From assembly GCF_027244095.1 (NCBI RefSeq), contig NC_069660.1, positions 283,424,863 to 283,488,862 on the forward strand: a stretch of DNA of 64,000 bases, written 5' to 3'. Below are positions 32,197 to 43,090 of the stretch, piece by piece. The notes below the pieces were generated by a model. The model saw nothing but the letters and a program-made list of their open reading frames with translations. It was not told where the DNA came from and searched no databases. Source of the DNA: Hemicordylus capensis (Eukaryota > Chordata > Lepidosauria > Squamata > Cordylidae). The translations under genes and the position numbers were made by a program. Numbering within the stretch: position 1 is the first letter of the stretch; every line of letters starts with the position of its first letter.

Positions 32197-32453
32197 CTTA
32201 GCCTGTGCGCCCTCCGAGCCCCTCCTGTCCTCGTTGCCAGGGAAGCGGCAGGCAGGGCGAGGTGGGCGGGACCTGCTCTGACTGATAGGCAAGGCCACGC
32301 CCCTTCGCCCCCCTTCTAGCTCCTGCTCAGAGACCAGTGGATGAATAAGCACGTCATCAAAGCCCTGCCACTCTGCATAGGTCAGTGCTTGCAAATCCAA
32401 GCCACCTTTCCATTAACCAACCAATTAGGGGAGGAAAAAAGTCAGTCCCTTTC
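32040..32453 (-). promoter_or_regulatory. CpG-rich CFAP418 promoter and 5' UTR region
   Basis: The block from about 31990 to 32330 is GC- and CpG-rich, unlike its surroundings, and contains coding exon 1. Upstream of the ATG a TGACG half-site lies near 32353-32357 and an inverted CCAAT box near 32421-32425. No TATA box is obvious. The gap between the start codon and the tRNA gene is only 257 bp, so the Pol II start must lie within or next to this interval. The exact start site is not visible. Confidence 0.5.
32435..32440 (-). terminator. Pol III terminator of the tRNA-Ser gene
   Basis: A run of six T on the minus strand lies 14 nt beyond the mature tRNA 3' end, the usual distance for RNA polymerase III termination. 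Confidence 0.85.
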
Positions 32454-32535
32454 CGTAGTCGGCAGGATTCGAACCTGCGCGGGGAGACCCCAATGGATTT
32501 CTAGTCCATCGCCTTAACCACTCGGCCACGACTAC
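32454..32535 (-). tRNA. tRNA-Ser (anticodon AGA)
   Basis: It is an 82-nt class II tRNA with no intron. The 7-bp acceptor stem (GTAGTCG/CGACTAC), an A box (TGGCCGAGTGG), the anticodon loop CTAGAAA giving AGA, a long variable arm (GGGGTCTCCCC) and a B box (GGTTCGAATCC) are all intact. The sequence looks identical to human tRNA-Ser-AGA as I remember it. No CCA is encoded, as expected in a eukaryote. A T-run terminator follows 14 nt downstream. Confidence 0.98.
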
Positions 32536-32911
32536 AGAATGAATAGGTCTTCTGCTGCACAGCAGCTGAGCTCAATTCACAAACCAGCCTTTTACTAGAA
32601 ATTCCTTCCAAAGTGTTACAGATTAAACACAGTCAGATATGACTGACAGCTCTCTGACAGGAATTAACCCCATCATCGAAAAGACTGTGGTTAGCTGTCA
32701 CGTAAGGACGGGCTGTAAATTAATTCCCAGTAGCGTTAAATCAGGTTTATTTTAATTTATTTATTTTAATCCATATCTCTGAACTCTGAAATTCACCATG
32801 CTGTGCATTTTCTTGGTGTTTTATTTCAGAACAAGAGTGAAACAAACCCCCTTCTAGTCTGCACAGACAGAGTCACTAAAGCAGTCTCCACATTTTTTCT
32901 TTTGCTCCTTT

Positions 32912-32992
32912 GTAATGCGATCCTGTGCGTACTTACTCGGAAGTAAGCCTTCCTTGAGCTCAATGAGACTTACTGTTTCGTCAGGTTGCTTA
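32912..32992. repeat. Short dispersed repeat
   Basis: The 'gatcctgtgcgtacttactc' and 'ggaagtaagc' core matches fragments at 4735-4825 and 46625-46705. Confidence 0.5.
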
Positions 32993-33356
32993 AGACGGCG
33001 TGCATTCATCTTTTTTGGCTGCAATCAAGAAAACAGGAGCCCCCATAATATGGGACACAGCTGCTCACAAGCCCCTCGGAACTGAATATAATAGCACCTC
33101 TAGGAGTATTTATATATGTAGGGCTTTGAAACCATACGTACTGCCGTAGCAGCTCCAACAGATTTCCCTGGGAGAGGCATGGAACCTCGGTGTCGTTTCT
33201 GGCTATGTCAAGACGCATCTGCCCCGTTCCTATGATTAGTTGTTTTTAATAAGGGCATAAACAGACAAACCAACAACAGCAGACAGCAGTTTGACTATAC
33301 ACTTTGTAGGCAATAGTGCCACCTACCGGCCAGCGTGACGAGGAGCGGACGGCTCC

Positions 33357-33615
33357 AGAAAAAACCAATGAAACTTTGTAGCACTTTAAAGACTAACACA
33401 TTATTGCAGCATAAGCTTGGGTGGAGTGGAGTCGTCTGTTGCGTGCATGTACTGATACAGTTCACTGATGAAGTGGGCTGTTGTCGTCTGCGAGAACATA
33501 TAATGGAATAAACGTGTTAGCCTTTAAGGTATTACAAAGTGGTGTTTTTGCTGCAAGAGACTAACACTCTATTGTTATTTGCTATTTGCTGCAAGAGACT
33601 AACACAAGAGACTAA
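33357..33615. repeat. Unclassified dispersed repeat
   Basis: The two blocks 'tgtagcactttaaagactaac' (shortened here) and 'ctgcaagagactaacac', with a repeated 'tgctgcaagagactaac' at 33551 and 33588, are typical of an old interspersed repeat of amniotes. The family was not identified. Confidence 0.45.
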
Positions 33616-33639
33616 CAGACTATTCCAGTGTTTGTTTGT

Positions 33640-33860
33640 TTATTACATTTTCATCCTGCTCTTCCTCCAATAAGCCCAGAAAGGAGTACAGTACATGGTT
33701 ATGTTTATCCTCACAACAATCCTGTGAAACAGGTTAGGCTGAGAGATAATGACTGGCCCAGTCACACCCAGTGAGCTTTATGTCTGAACAGGGATTTGAA
33801 GTCTGGTCTCACTGGTCCTAGCCCAACACTCTAGCCACAACACAGCATGTTTTCACCCTG
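33640..33860 (-). repeat. tRNA/MIR-like SINE
   Basis: The minus strand has a tRNA-like head (ggctagagtgttgggctagg) and a MIR-like core ('gtgactgggccagtc'). Confidence 0.7.
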
Positions 33861-34029
33861 TCTTTTGGACCAACAAGAAACTCCAAGGCATCTAACAGTA
33901 TCAATATAATAAAATGAAGAATAATAATATGCAAATAACAGCCTAACCAATAACACACTCAAAACAAAAATGCTTCAGCAAAACAATAAACCACTAGCAG
34001 AACAAACTACCACAATAACTATGGATATT

Positions 34030-34205
34030 CAAGAGCAAGACTTTATTAAGGTATTTTATGTCATCCCTTCAAAAGCTCAAAGAGGTTTACACCAGGATGA
34101 AATCTAAAAACAGGGAGCAATTTAAAAATCATCATCCCTCTGCTAAATATGAGAAACACCACTTCAAAAGTGCCTCTTTACCCGGTGAGCATGGCAAACT
34201 TACAT
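34030..34205 (-). repeat. Fragment of the dispersed L2-tail SINE-like repeat
   Basis: 'accacttcaaaagtgcctct' and 'aaagctcaaagaggttta' landmarks. The middle is missing. Confidence 0.55.
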
Positions 34206-35572
34206 ACTAAATATAAATTACAGTTAAAACATTACTTAGTCCTGAATTTACATTCTAAAAAGTTAAGTGCAGGGAAGAAGTAAGAAGAGTTCTAGCTTAG
34301 TGTTAGTCTAGTTGATTAACTGGATCACAAATTTTAATTTGTGATTAAAGCTATATATTAAATTTAATATATTATATTAAAGGGATATAAATGTAATCAT
34401 AATCATAATTATACTAAATAATGGATTAAATAATCTTTAAGATCCACTGAGAATAAATTAGGGTTATAGACTGTTCTCGTTAACAAAGTACCAAGAATCA
34501 CTATATAACATATATTTCCTTAATAAAAGCCTGTGTAATCCTCTATAATTATTTACCATATCCTTGTGAGACAGTCTACCTGCCTTACATCTGCTGCAAG
34601 AAATGTAAGGCAGATGTAGCCCTATTCACACATTATGTTCAATGCATGTATGATCTGTGTATAGTGGACACATGTACAGTTCCATATGAACACAAAATTA
34701 ACCACATGTTATGTTGAATACACTTGCAGCAGTACACTTCCTATCTATGGCCTGTATTTGAGAGGATCTGTAGACAGTTTCATTTTTCAAATGGACACTT
34801 ACACAGCCATTCACACAAAAACATGCACATGTGCATAACACCTGAACACAGAAACAACAAAATGTCTGAACAGGGCTTATATCGGTACAGTCCAGGCAAC
34901 ATCAAGAACACTTGCTCAGCTCTCCCATTGAAATCAATTGCATAAAACTGATTTATGCAAAATAAAATGTGGAGCTGTCATTTATTTCAGAGTTTAAGAA
35001 ATGTATGTTCTGCCCCTCTGGAATTTTATAAGATTTATAATTAGCACTCTAGCCTCTAATTGATTAGACAGATTACTTGATGAAAAACCTTTTTCATAGA
35101 CTAAAAAACCACCCCTGATTAATCAGGCAACCAATTTCCCTCCAGTGGTTTCTAGTATAAGTATTGATAAAAACTGCATATGACATGTACCATCTTGGAA
35201 GAGGTATTCTCCTTCCACTCTCACATAGGAAGGAATACCTCTTCCATGATGGAACCTGTTCTGATACATACATGCATCATCTAAAAACAAATGATTTTTG
35301 CCCCTCAAAACTATGGCTCTGGTCATAGACGTATGCATGAGGATTTGAGTAAACAACCAAATCAATCAAAAATCATTTGAATATTCAGCTAAGATCTCTT
35401 TAATTGAGCAACGCCCTACTTATTTACATATATATATATTTCTGAAAGAGCTGGAAATATTATCAGTTTCAGAAAAATGGAAGGGGAAAAACCCTAAGAG
35501 GGCAACCCTCCCCCAGACTACCCCAATGTAACTCAATGGAGCAGAATGTTAGCAGACTCAGAGAGCAGTTAA
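34206..35572. other. AT-rich sequence without a gene; one hairpin
   Basis: Only short frames. A 63-nt hairpin (listed separately) lies at 35190-35252. Confidence 0.5.
35190..35252. repeat. 63-nt hairpin, microRNA-precursor-like shape
   Basis: Arm 35190-35216 pairs with 35228-35252 with one mismatch and a two-base bulge, leaving an 11-nt loop. It is not part of a repeat family recognised here. Confidence 0.7.
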
Positions 35573-35873
35573 CATAGGAACATAGGAAGCTGCCATATAC
35601 TCAGTCAGACCATTGGTCGATCTAGCTCAGTATTGTCTACTACAGACTGGCAGCAGCTTCTCCAAGGTGGCAGGCAGGAATTTCTCTCAGCCCTATCTTG
35701 GAAATGTTGGGGAGGGAACTTGGAACCTTCTGCTCTTCCCAGAGCAGCTCCATCCCCTAAGGTGAATATCTTACAGTGCTCACATGTAGTCTCCCATTCT
35801 TATGCAACCAGGGCAGACCCTGCTTCGCAAAGGGGACAAAGTCATGCTTGCTACCACAAGACCAGTTAACAGA
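35573..35873 (-). repeat. 5S/tRNA composite SINE
   Basis: The 5' head is at the right end. The tract 35788-35829 reads on the minus strand like the 5S rRNA internal promoter (AGCAGGGTCTGCCCTGGTT then TGGGAGACT). A degenerate tRNA-like middle follows, and the CR1-like tail (cttcctatgttcctatgtt) is near 35575-35593. Confidence 0.85.
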
Positions 35874-36079
35874 CAATCAGGTAAGCAGAGCTAATGGAAT
35901 TCAGTGGTGAGGAGTGTGGGAAGGAAGGTATGAACAAAAATACCATGAAATTTCTCAGCTTGAAGAATACTCCTTCAAGTCAGTCACAACCCTTTCTGCT
36001 GCTGAGGGGGAAATGTGCCAATAATTTCCAGTATTCTCAGTCACAGGCTCAGGTAACACATGCACATTAAGGATATGCT

Positions 36080-36245
36080 CAGGGCCAGACTGGGGGCACT
36101 GAGAGGGCGGTGGAATGTATGTGGGGAGGGTGCCGAGTTTTGAGCAGAATAGGTAATTAAGGGTGGGAGTTGGGGCACAGGAGTGCCACGCGGCTGGGGC
36201 ACACTGGGAATATGCCCTGTTGCCCTGTGGGCCAGTCCAAGCCTG
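36080..36245. mobile_element. Non-autonomous hAT element, 166 bp
   Basis: Ends are CAGGGCCAGACTGG and CCAGTCCAAGCCTG. An exact 8-bp duplication GATATGCT lies at 36072-36079 and 36246-36253. Confidence 0.9.
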
Positions 36246-36253
36246 GATATGCT

Positions 36254-37424
36254 GCAACATTTTGTTGCAGATCCATACTTGTAATATCTATTATCTTTGG
36301 GGACAACATAGGTACCACTGTTTATTCCAAGAGTGTATCTGATGCATCTCAACATGGATGGGCTTCAAAGTCTAAGGGCTCAAGTAGACACATAGCCACT
36401 ATTGTCTACTTTACTCATTCATAACAAATGATGGGAAAGGGAATACTCCATGTCATTTTGTGTCCGATTCGTAACCAGAGGAAGCAATGCGAAGAAGAAC
36501 CCATCTGAAACGTTCAGAAGAATCACTGTCTCTTCTAAGCAGAATGACAGAAAGCCTATTGCTGGGTTTTTCTTGCCAAGATCGCTCAACATTCGTCAGT
36601 CTCTAAAAAAGTGAAGCCTGCAGTCCTTAACAGCTTCAGGCAAAGTTTTCCAGTTACAAGGTGTTTTATAATCCTCTTGGTACCATAAGTAATGAATTGC
36701 GAGCCCTCTTTCGATTCTCTTGCACTTGAAACTTTTTTTAATCATCTCTCCATTCCCCCTCCTCCACCTCTCCAGACTCCTATAATACGATGACTGCCCT
36801 GTAATGACAGACGTGTTGGGCAGGGCAGTTGCAAGCCGCCCCCCCCCCCCCCACCCCACTCCTCCCGTGGTTGATGCTATGGAAGAAATGGAATAGCACT
36901 GATGCTGCTCCAAGTCTTTTCCAAGCACTCCCTGGGTTTAGGTCGTGGTGTCATGTAGGTAAATTGAGTCCAGAAGTTGTGGGTCCCAGAGTGGAATTTT
37001 AACATTCATGCCTCGCAGCAGCTGTGGAGAGTTTTGACTAATCGCAAGTCTCCCTGGTAGACCATCATCCCTGTAATTTGAAAAAGGATCAGGAGGAGCC
37101 CGAAGGCTTGGAAAACCTTGAAGAAACCTTTTGTCTCAAAAGACATCATCACATGGGGAAAGTGAGCACTTGTTACTGCAGTGCAAGGAGCTGATGGAAT
37201 GCTGAAATCAAAGAGATTTCTCTCTGGCAGACTTTCAGGGGCGTTTAGCAACCAGAGCACAGTCTGCTCTGCTAAATGGCATCTTCTTCAACAGCCTGGT
37301 TTCTGGTTAGCAAGATCCTCAGGCTGGCCAGAATGTGTGTTCTTTTTTTGTATTGCTAGTGTATATACCTGAATCCCAGACAAGATTTCCCCCAGGTTCT
37401 TTGATGTTAGAAAACAGGGGGTGG
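36254..37424. other. No gene recognised
   Basis: Short frames only. A C-run lies near 36838-36852. Confidence 0.5.
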
Positions 37425-37668
37425 AACATAGGATTATAGGAAGCTGCCATATACTGAGTCAGACCATTGGTCCATCTAGCTCAGTATTGTCTACCCAGAC
37501 TGGCAGCAGCTTCTCCAAGGTTGCAGGCAGGAATCTCGCTCAGCCCTATCTTGGAGATGCCAGGGAGGGAACTTGAAACCTAGATGCTCTTCCCTGAGCG
37601 GCTCCATCCCCTAAGGGGAATATCTTACGGTGCTCACATGTCGCCTTCCATTCAAATGCAACCAAGCA
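37425..37668 (-). repeat. 5S/tRNA composite SINE, 5' truncated
   Basis: The tail and tRNA-like part are intact to about 37640. The 5S-like head is cut near 37668. Confidence 0.8.
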
Positions 37669-37718
37669 AATGGGTGGACTTAAATTCAGATTCCTCTTCC
37701 TTTCAGGTCAATTCAGGT

Positions 37719-37800
37719 ACAGAGAAACCTCAATTTTCCAGACCTCACTATTCTGGATTTTGGATTTTCTGTTCACGGAACCAAATGTTTGACCATTTTG
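37719..37800. mobile_element. Possible pogo/Tigger-like end fragment
   Basis: A TA dinucleotide precedes 'cagagaaacctcaattttcc', resembling a pogo-type terminal repeat. Nothing else of the element is visible. Confidence 0.3.
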
Positions 37801-37899
37801 TGTCCTAATTCTGCTCCCAACCACTGACCCAGACCTATCCCACAGGGCACCACATTATGTGCATGGTGCATTGGGGGATTCCCCCAGGAGACAAGTGCT

Positions 37900-38143
37900 C
37901 CTAGGTGCCAGTCTCTGTGCCTGCTCAGGCTGAACATAGCCTGAGTGAACACATGGCCCCAGAACCAGGGTTAAGGAAGTGCTTGTGCCTTTAACCCTGC
38001 CTAAAAGTTGGGATAAAAAGCTAGGCTAGGCGGTGCTGCCCCACTGGGATCGGGCTCAATCCCAGCAGTTCTCCTGTGCAGCCTAACCCAGGCTGGACTT
38101 CCCTAGCCTGGGTTAGGCTGTGTGTGAGAACAGCCTCAACTTG

Positions 38144-38204
<61 letters not shown>

Positions 38205-38547
38205 GGCTTCCATCGGAACAACCAGGGAGGTGTTTCACATGATCACTGTGATGCGCCTCGATGAGATCTGCGGGGAGAGCGGGCTAAGCCTGTTCTCCCC
38301 GCAGATGATCATGCCCAGAGCCCTGAGCGGCCGGATCGGCTGCCCACCCAACTTCTGGATCTGTCACAGAGCTGGTGGGGGCTGCAGAGATTGGGGGCCG
38401 CCTGGCCCCCAGAAGTCCCTGGATGCCCCGCACAAGTGCACGGGGCATTCTGGGGGACCCCTGAGCCTGGGAGGCCGCTTGCAGCTTCCCGGTCGGGGGT
38501 CTACTCATGTGTCGCCACGTGCCGCAGAAGCGCATGAGCAATAAAAT
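37900..38547. repeat. GC-rich foldback repeats with (TATC)n
   Basis: 37905-38130 has inverted tracts (cctaacccaggctgg / ccctagcctgggttagg). A (TATC)n microsatellite of about 15 units occupies 38144-38204. The segment 38280-38540 is related to the insert at 3735-4150. Confidence 0.55.
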
Positions 38548-39325
38548 GAGGTTAATGGAGCACTCTGCAAAAAGGCCATTAAAAACTTCACAGCAGGAAT
38601 TGGAGGTTCCAAATTCAAGAGCAATGGGGAGAGGGCATGAACTAGCCCTTTCACAACCCTAGACAACTCTGCTGGATATGAAAGCAATGTGGGTAAAAAA
38701 AGAACCGCTTCTTTGCCACCCATATTGACAGAGCATAGATCTTCAAATGTGCTCTCTGTTGTAATCTATTGGATTTGTGTAGAGTCTTCCTCCACTTGCA
38801 CTATAGTTGTCTATCTTGCTACTTTAGCTCTCGTAATTCTTCAGAATACCATGGGGCTAATTTTGAAGGATGTCAGAGAGGATGCTTAGGAGCAATTGTG
38901 TCTACCACTCTAGTGAGTTCATTATTCTATGTTTGCACCAGAGCATCAACAGAATCATCAGCAGAGCCAACTCAAAACGCTTCCAAGACTTCTTGGAATC
39001 CTATTGGATCCAATAACCTTCTGGTGCAGACCAGCCTAATAGGTCCTTCACCCCTACAGAGGTGGGTTGTGGCTGCAAATCCTAACTTAACCAGATGGTG
39101 ATCTGTCCATGACAATTGGGAAATAACAGGAGTCTCCACCCATGGACCACCACCCTGATAAGAGCAAAAGACCAAATTGATCATGTGACCAGCATCATGT
39201 GTTGGTTCAGAGACCACTTGGGATAGGCCAATAGTTCTCATGGCTGATTCTTGAGCCATTCTGGACAACCTAGTCCCAAAGTGAACATTGAAGTCTTGTA
39301 TTTGGGCCGACTTGGATTTAGACCC
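38548..39325 (-). mobile_element. Inverted 5' segment of an L2 LINE (endonuclease region)
   Basis: The minus strand encodes an L2 endonuclease C-terminal half: DFNVHFGTRLSRMAQE, HMINLVF, SWTDHHLVKLGF, RRLLDPIGFQEVLEAF, then a linker (PAELSRVVKGLVHAL). In element order it runs right to left and ends at 38548, exactly where the plus-strand segment starting near 39326 takes over. Confidence 0.85.
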
Positions 39326-40944
39326 CACAATTACTGCAGTGTCTGAATCGGAGGTGTCCAGCGGCTCCTCTTATGTGGTTAGGCTGGGTCAGTTTCAGTT
39401 TGTGACTCGTGAGGATGTGGACAAGCTGCTTGGAGCAATGTTCTTTTCAACCTTGAGTGACATGGCTAATACTATCTGGCAGGGAGGTTGTTGTAGAAGG
39501 CCTGGTAGAGATCATAAATGCTTCTCTGAGGGAGGGCAGGATGTCTCCTTGTCTTGAGGCAATTATTAGACCACTTCTTAAGAAGCCTGCCTTGGATTCC
39601 CTCAGAGTCAAGTAACTACAGGCCTATCTCCAATCTTCCGTGGTTGGGCAAGGTAAATGAGAGGGTGGTGGCCTCCCAGCTCCAGACAGTCTTGGAGGAA
39701 ACCAATTATCTAGACCCATTTCAGACTGGCTTTTGGGCAGGCTATGGGGTGGAGACTGCCTTGGTCGGCCTGATGGATGATCTCCAATTGGGAATTGACA
39801 GAGGAAGTGTAACTCTGTTGGTCGTTTTGGACCTCTTGGCGGCTTTCAATACTATTGACCATAGTATCCTTCTGGAGCATCTGAGGGAGTTGGGGGTGGG
39901 AGGCACTGATTTGCAGTGGTTCCACTCTTACCTCTCGGGCAGATTCCAGATGGTGTCTCTTGGGGACTGTCCTTCAAAATCTGAACTTTTATATGGTGTC
40001 TCTCAGGGCTCTGTATTTCATTGTATTTCTCTGATTTTTAACATTTACATGAAACCACTGGGAGAGATCATCAGGAGATTTGGTGCAGGGTGTTATCAGT
40101 ATGCTGATGACACCCAAATTAATTTCTCCATGTCAACATCATCAGGAGAAGGCACAACCTCCCTAAATGCCTGCCTGGAGGCAGTGATGGGCTGGATGAG
40201 AGGTAACAAACTAAGGCTGAATCCAGATAAGACGGAGGTACTTATTGTGCGGGGTCGAAACTTATCTCAAACTATCTCAAACTATCATACTTTGGACACA
40301 TTGTGTGAAGACCCAGCTCCCTTGAGAAGTCTACAATGCTGGAGAAAGTTGAAGGAAAGAGAAGAAGAGGACGACCAGCAGCAAGGTGGATGGACTCAAT
40401 TACAACAGCAATGAATGCACCACTGAGAGACCTTAAAGGTCAAGTTAAAGACAGATCATCCTGGAGAGAATCTATCTTTGTGGTCGCTAAGAGTCGACAC
40501 CGACTTGATGGCACTCACTCACTCACTCAATAAATCAAGAGTCAAAGCTCTTCGTTATGAACCGTACCGCCCATTGAGATCATCAGGAGAGGTCCGTCTG
40601 CATTTGCCACCAGCTCGTCTGGTAGCTACTCAGGGACAGGCCTTCTCCGTTGCCGCCCTGAGGATTTGGAATGCACTCCCTAGTGAAATAAGAGCCTCCC
40701 CACCTCTGACCACTTTTAAAAGGTCTTTAAAGACTCATCTGTTCACCCAGACTTTTAACTGATACTGTTTTGTTTTTAATGTTGTTTTAGAGCATTGTTT
40801 TAAATTTTTTTAAATTGTGTTTTAAATTTCTTGTTTTTGTTTTAAACTAATGTTTTAATGTTGTTTTTATCTGTTGTAAACCGCCCAGAGACATAAGTTT
40901 TGGGCGGTATACAAATATGTAAATACATAAATAAAATAAATAAA
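39326..40944 (+). mobile_element. L2 LINE 3' segment (RT and tail), with an RTE piece inside
   Basis: It starts with the L2 linker DLDLDPTITAVSESEV...VVRLGQFQFVTREDV, then the RT (DPFQTGFWAGYGVETALVGL, LLDHSIL-type block, [23 protein letters not shown]). After 40262 an RTE fragment replaces roughly 700 bp of L2 sequence. L2 resumes near 40536 (RPLRSSGEVRLHLPPARLVA) and ends with the 'gtaaaccgcccagagac' tail and (AAAT)n. Confidence 0.9.
40262..40530 (+). mobile_element. RTE (BovB-like) 3' fragment inside L2
   Basis: A frame encodes EKVEGKRRRGRPAARWMDSI (40339-40398) and LKGQVKDRSSWRESI, then the 'gtcgacaccgacttgatgg' end and an (ACTC)n tail. It is about 90 percent like the copy at 7842-8107. 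Confidence 0.88.
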
Positions 40945-40954
40945 AGCTGTAGAA

Positions 40955-42880
40955 TTCTCATTTCTAACAGTTGTGTGGCTCTGATGCTTCCTGGACAGTT
41001 TCCACCAAGACTGTTTTGGGATGCACACTGCTCTGAGATATTGTGTGCCCCACATACATCACTGCGTGTGTGCAAGACTGACATTTCTCTGCAGAGATAA
41101 TAAGTCTGTGTTGTTGGAGTTTTCTTAAGATTCTGTCAGCTTAGCATCATGCTCCTCAATGGTTTTGCCATACACTAAAATGTCATCCTGAAAGTAAGTT
41201 ATGAGATCCGTAGTCCCATATATTGCATGCATCATTCTTTAAAATACCAAAGCTGCAGAGGCTAATCCAGTCTTTTGAATTGAAAAAGATCCTCTGGGGT
41301 AATGAACGCTGTGTGTTTGCGAGAACTTTTGAGCCAAGGAATTTGATGTTAGGCCAAAGACAAGTCCAACGTTGTGAACACAGAGGCCTATTTCAGAGTA
41401 AGCAGCATTGATATTGAGTAATGCATAACAGTCCACCACCATGTTGGAGTTCACATCTCTTAAATCTACACACATTCGAAGTGTACCATTTGACTTCTGT
41501 ACAAGATCAATGGGAGCGACCCTTCTGATGAATAAACAGGCTCTGTAATATCAGCATGCTGTAGTCTTGAAAGCTTATCTCTAATTAGTTGGTGCAATGC
41601 TATGGGTACATTCCTCACTTAATTTGTGCTATACAGGCATTTGTCTTCATCTGAATTTTATGTTTGAAATTTATGGCAAGAGTTGTTGTTGTTTTTGGAG
41701 AAATCAGCAATCATATCAGCATATGGATGCTCCTTCATCTGTAATATGGGTTCCATGTTATTTGGGTCTAACACTATCTGTAGATCTTTCTGATGTTTCC
41801 AGTCCAATGTTTAGACTCCTTTTTGTGACATGTACACTTTCCCTTCCACAGTACATCCTTTGTATGCCAGGACAGCAGTGAAGTATCCATTTATGGCAAT
41901 AGGGGAATCTCCATATCCTTATGGGTGGATGTGAGAAGGCTCCAGGTACAGATCTGATGTAATAAGGAGTTAATTGTAAAGTAGAAGGGAAATGATAGTG
42001 TATGGAGAACCAGAATCAGCCATCATATTTGATAGATTCCCCAGGCAGTTGGAATGTAGAACAGAACTTGTAACTTTCAGGAATCACATTCAAAGTAGGG
42101 TTGAAATGATCATCCAAGACTTGAAGATCAGCTTCATAAGGGTTGGCACACCCTTCCAAGTTGATAGGAAATAGCAAATGAGTACAGGTGGACTGTGTTA
42201 TCCACAGATTCCACATCCACAGATTCATGTATCTGTGATTGGGAAAAACACACCCAACCTTGACATACACACAAAAAAGAAGAAAATAACATGCTGACCT
42301 CGTGTAGCCGTGGGTTGGAAATGACTACAGAGGTGATTTCTGGCAGCCATTTTCTTTGATGGAGCTACAAAATGGCTCCTGTCCTTGTAAAAAGGAGAGA
42401 AGAAAACAAAACACCGATTTTTGGCCAACATGGGGCCCCAGAATGATTCAGGGGAGCAGCAGAGCATGGCAAGAAGCTCCCCTCCCTGCAAACGTCAGCT
42501 GATTTTTGGCCATTTTCTGCTGACCGGAAACCTAACCCCCGCGATCCCATAGGATTCAATTACTTGATATTCATGGTTTCCATATCTGCAGCTACAACCC
42601 AGAACAGAACCCCTGCGAATATCGAGGGTCTCCTGTATATATTCTTTGGCCTTCAGGGTTTAGGCAATGAAGCAATATAACCTTCTGCTTTGCTGGAGTA
42701 AAACCAGGGGTCTGTATAGTGAGGACGTAATTGCAGAAATAGGACCTCCATTGTTTCCAGGGAAGAGCAGGTTCTCCTGGGGTGGACAAGAAAAAAAGGT
42801 GGTGGTGGGATCTGAGCCATGCTGCAGTGGGCATCCAGTGAACAACAAAGTCCAGGATTAATAAGGAAAAAGTACCTTCA
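40955..42880 (-). mobile_element. Ty3/Gypsy-like LTR retrotransposon fossil, internal region
   Basis: Recognisable parts in element order are a gag-like stretch (about 42860-42640), an aspartic protease region with a DSG motif (about 42040-41850) and a reverse transcriptase region (about 41530-40970). No LTRs are seen. The copy is clearly broken in many places and is old. A pogo/Tigger-like element (42185-42635) sits between gag and protease. Confidence 0.7.
42185..42635. mobile_element. Non-autonomous pogo/Tigger-like element, 451 bp
   Basis: Ends CAGGTGGACTGTGTTATCC and GAATATCGAGGGTCTCCTG are imperfect inverted repeats, with TA on both sides. It lacks a transposase frame. Confidence 0.75.
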
Positions 42881-42909
42881 GGGGTTGTGCAGGTCAGGAA
42901 GCTGGTGAA

Positions 42910-43090
42910 ATATACCCCTGCTAACAGAGCAAAGAGGCACCTTTTTAAAAGTGGTGATTATCTTTATTTGGCAGCAGGAGAGCAACTGGCCCTATCCATC
43001 TCCAGCACAGCATCCCTCCAGTGGCTGTTGCTGGTGTCTACCCTTATGTTTCTTTTTAGATCGTGAGCCCTTTGGGGACAGGGTGCCATC

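Noticed and set aside
38144-38204. Regular repeat array that might suggest CRISPR
   Set aside because: A plain (TATC)n microsatellite with no spacers, in a vertebrate genome.
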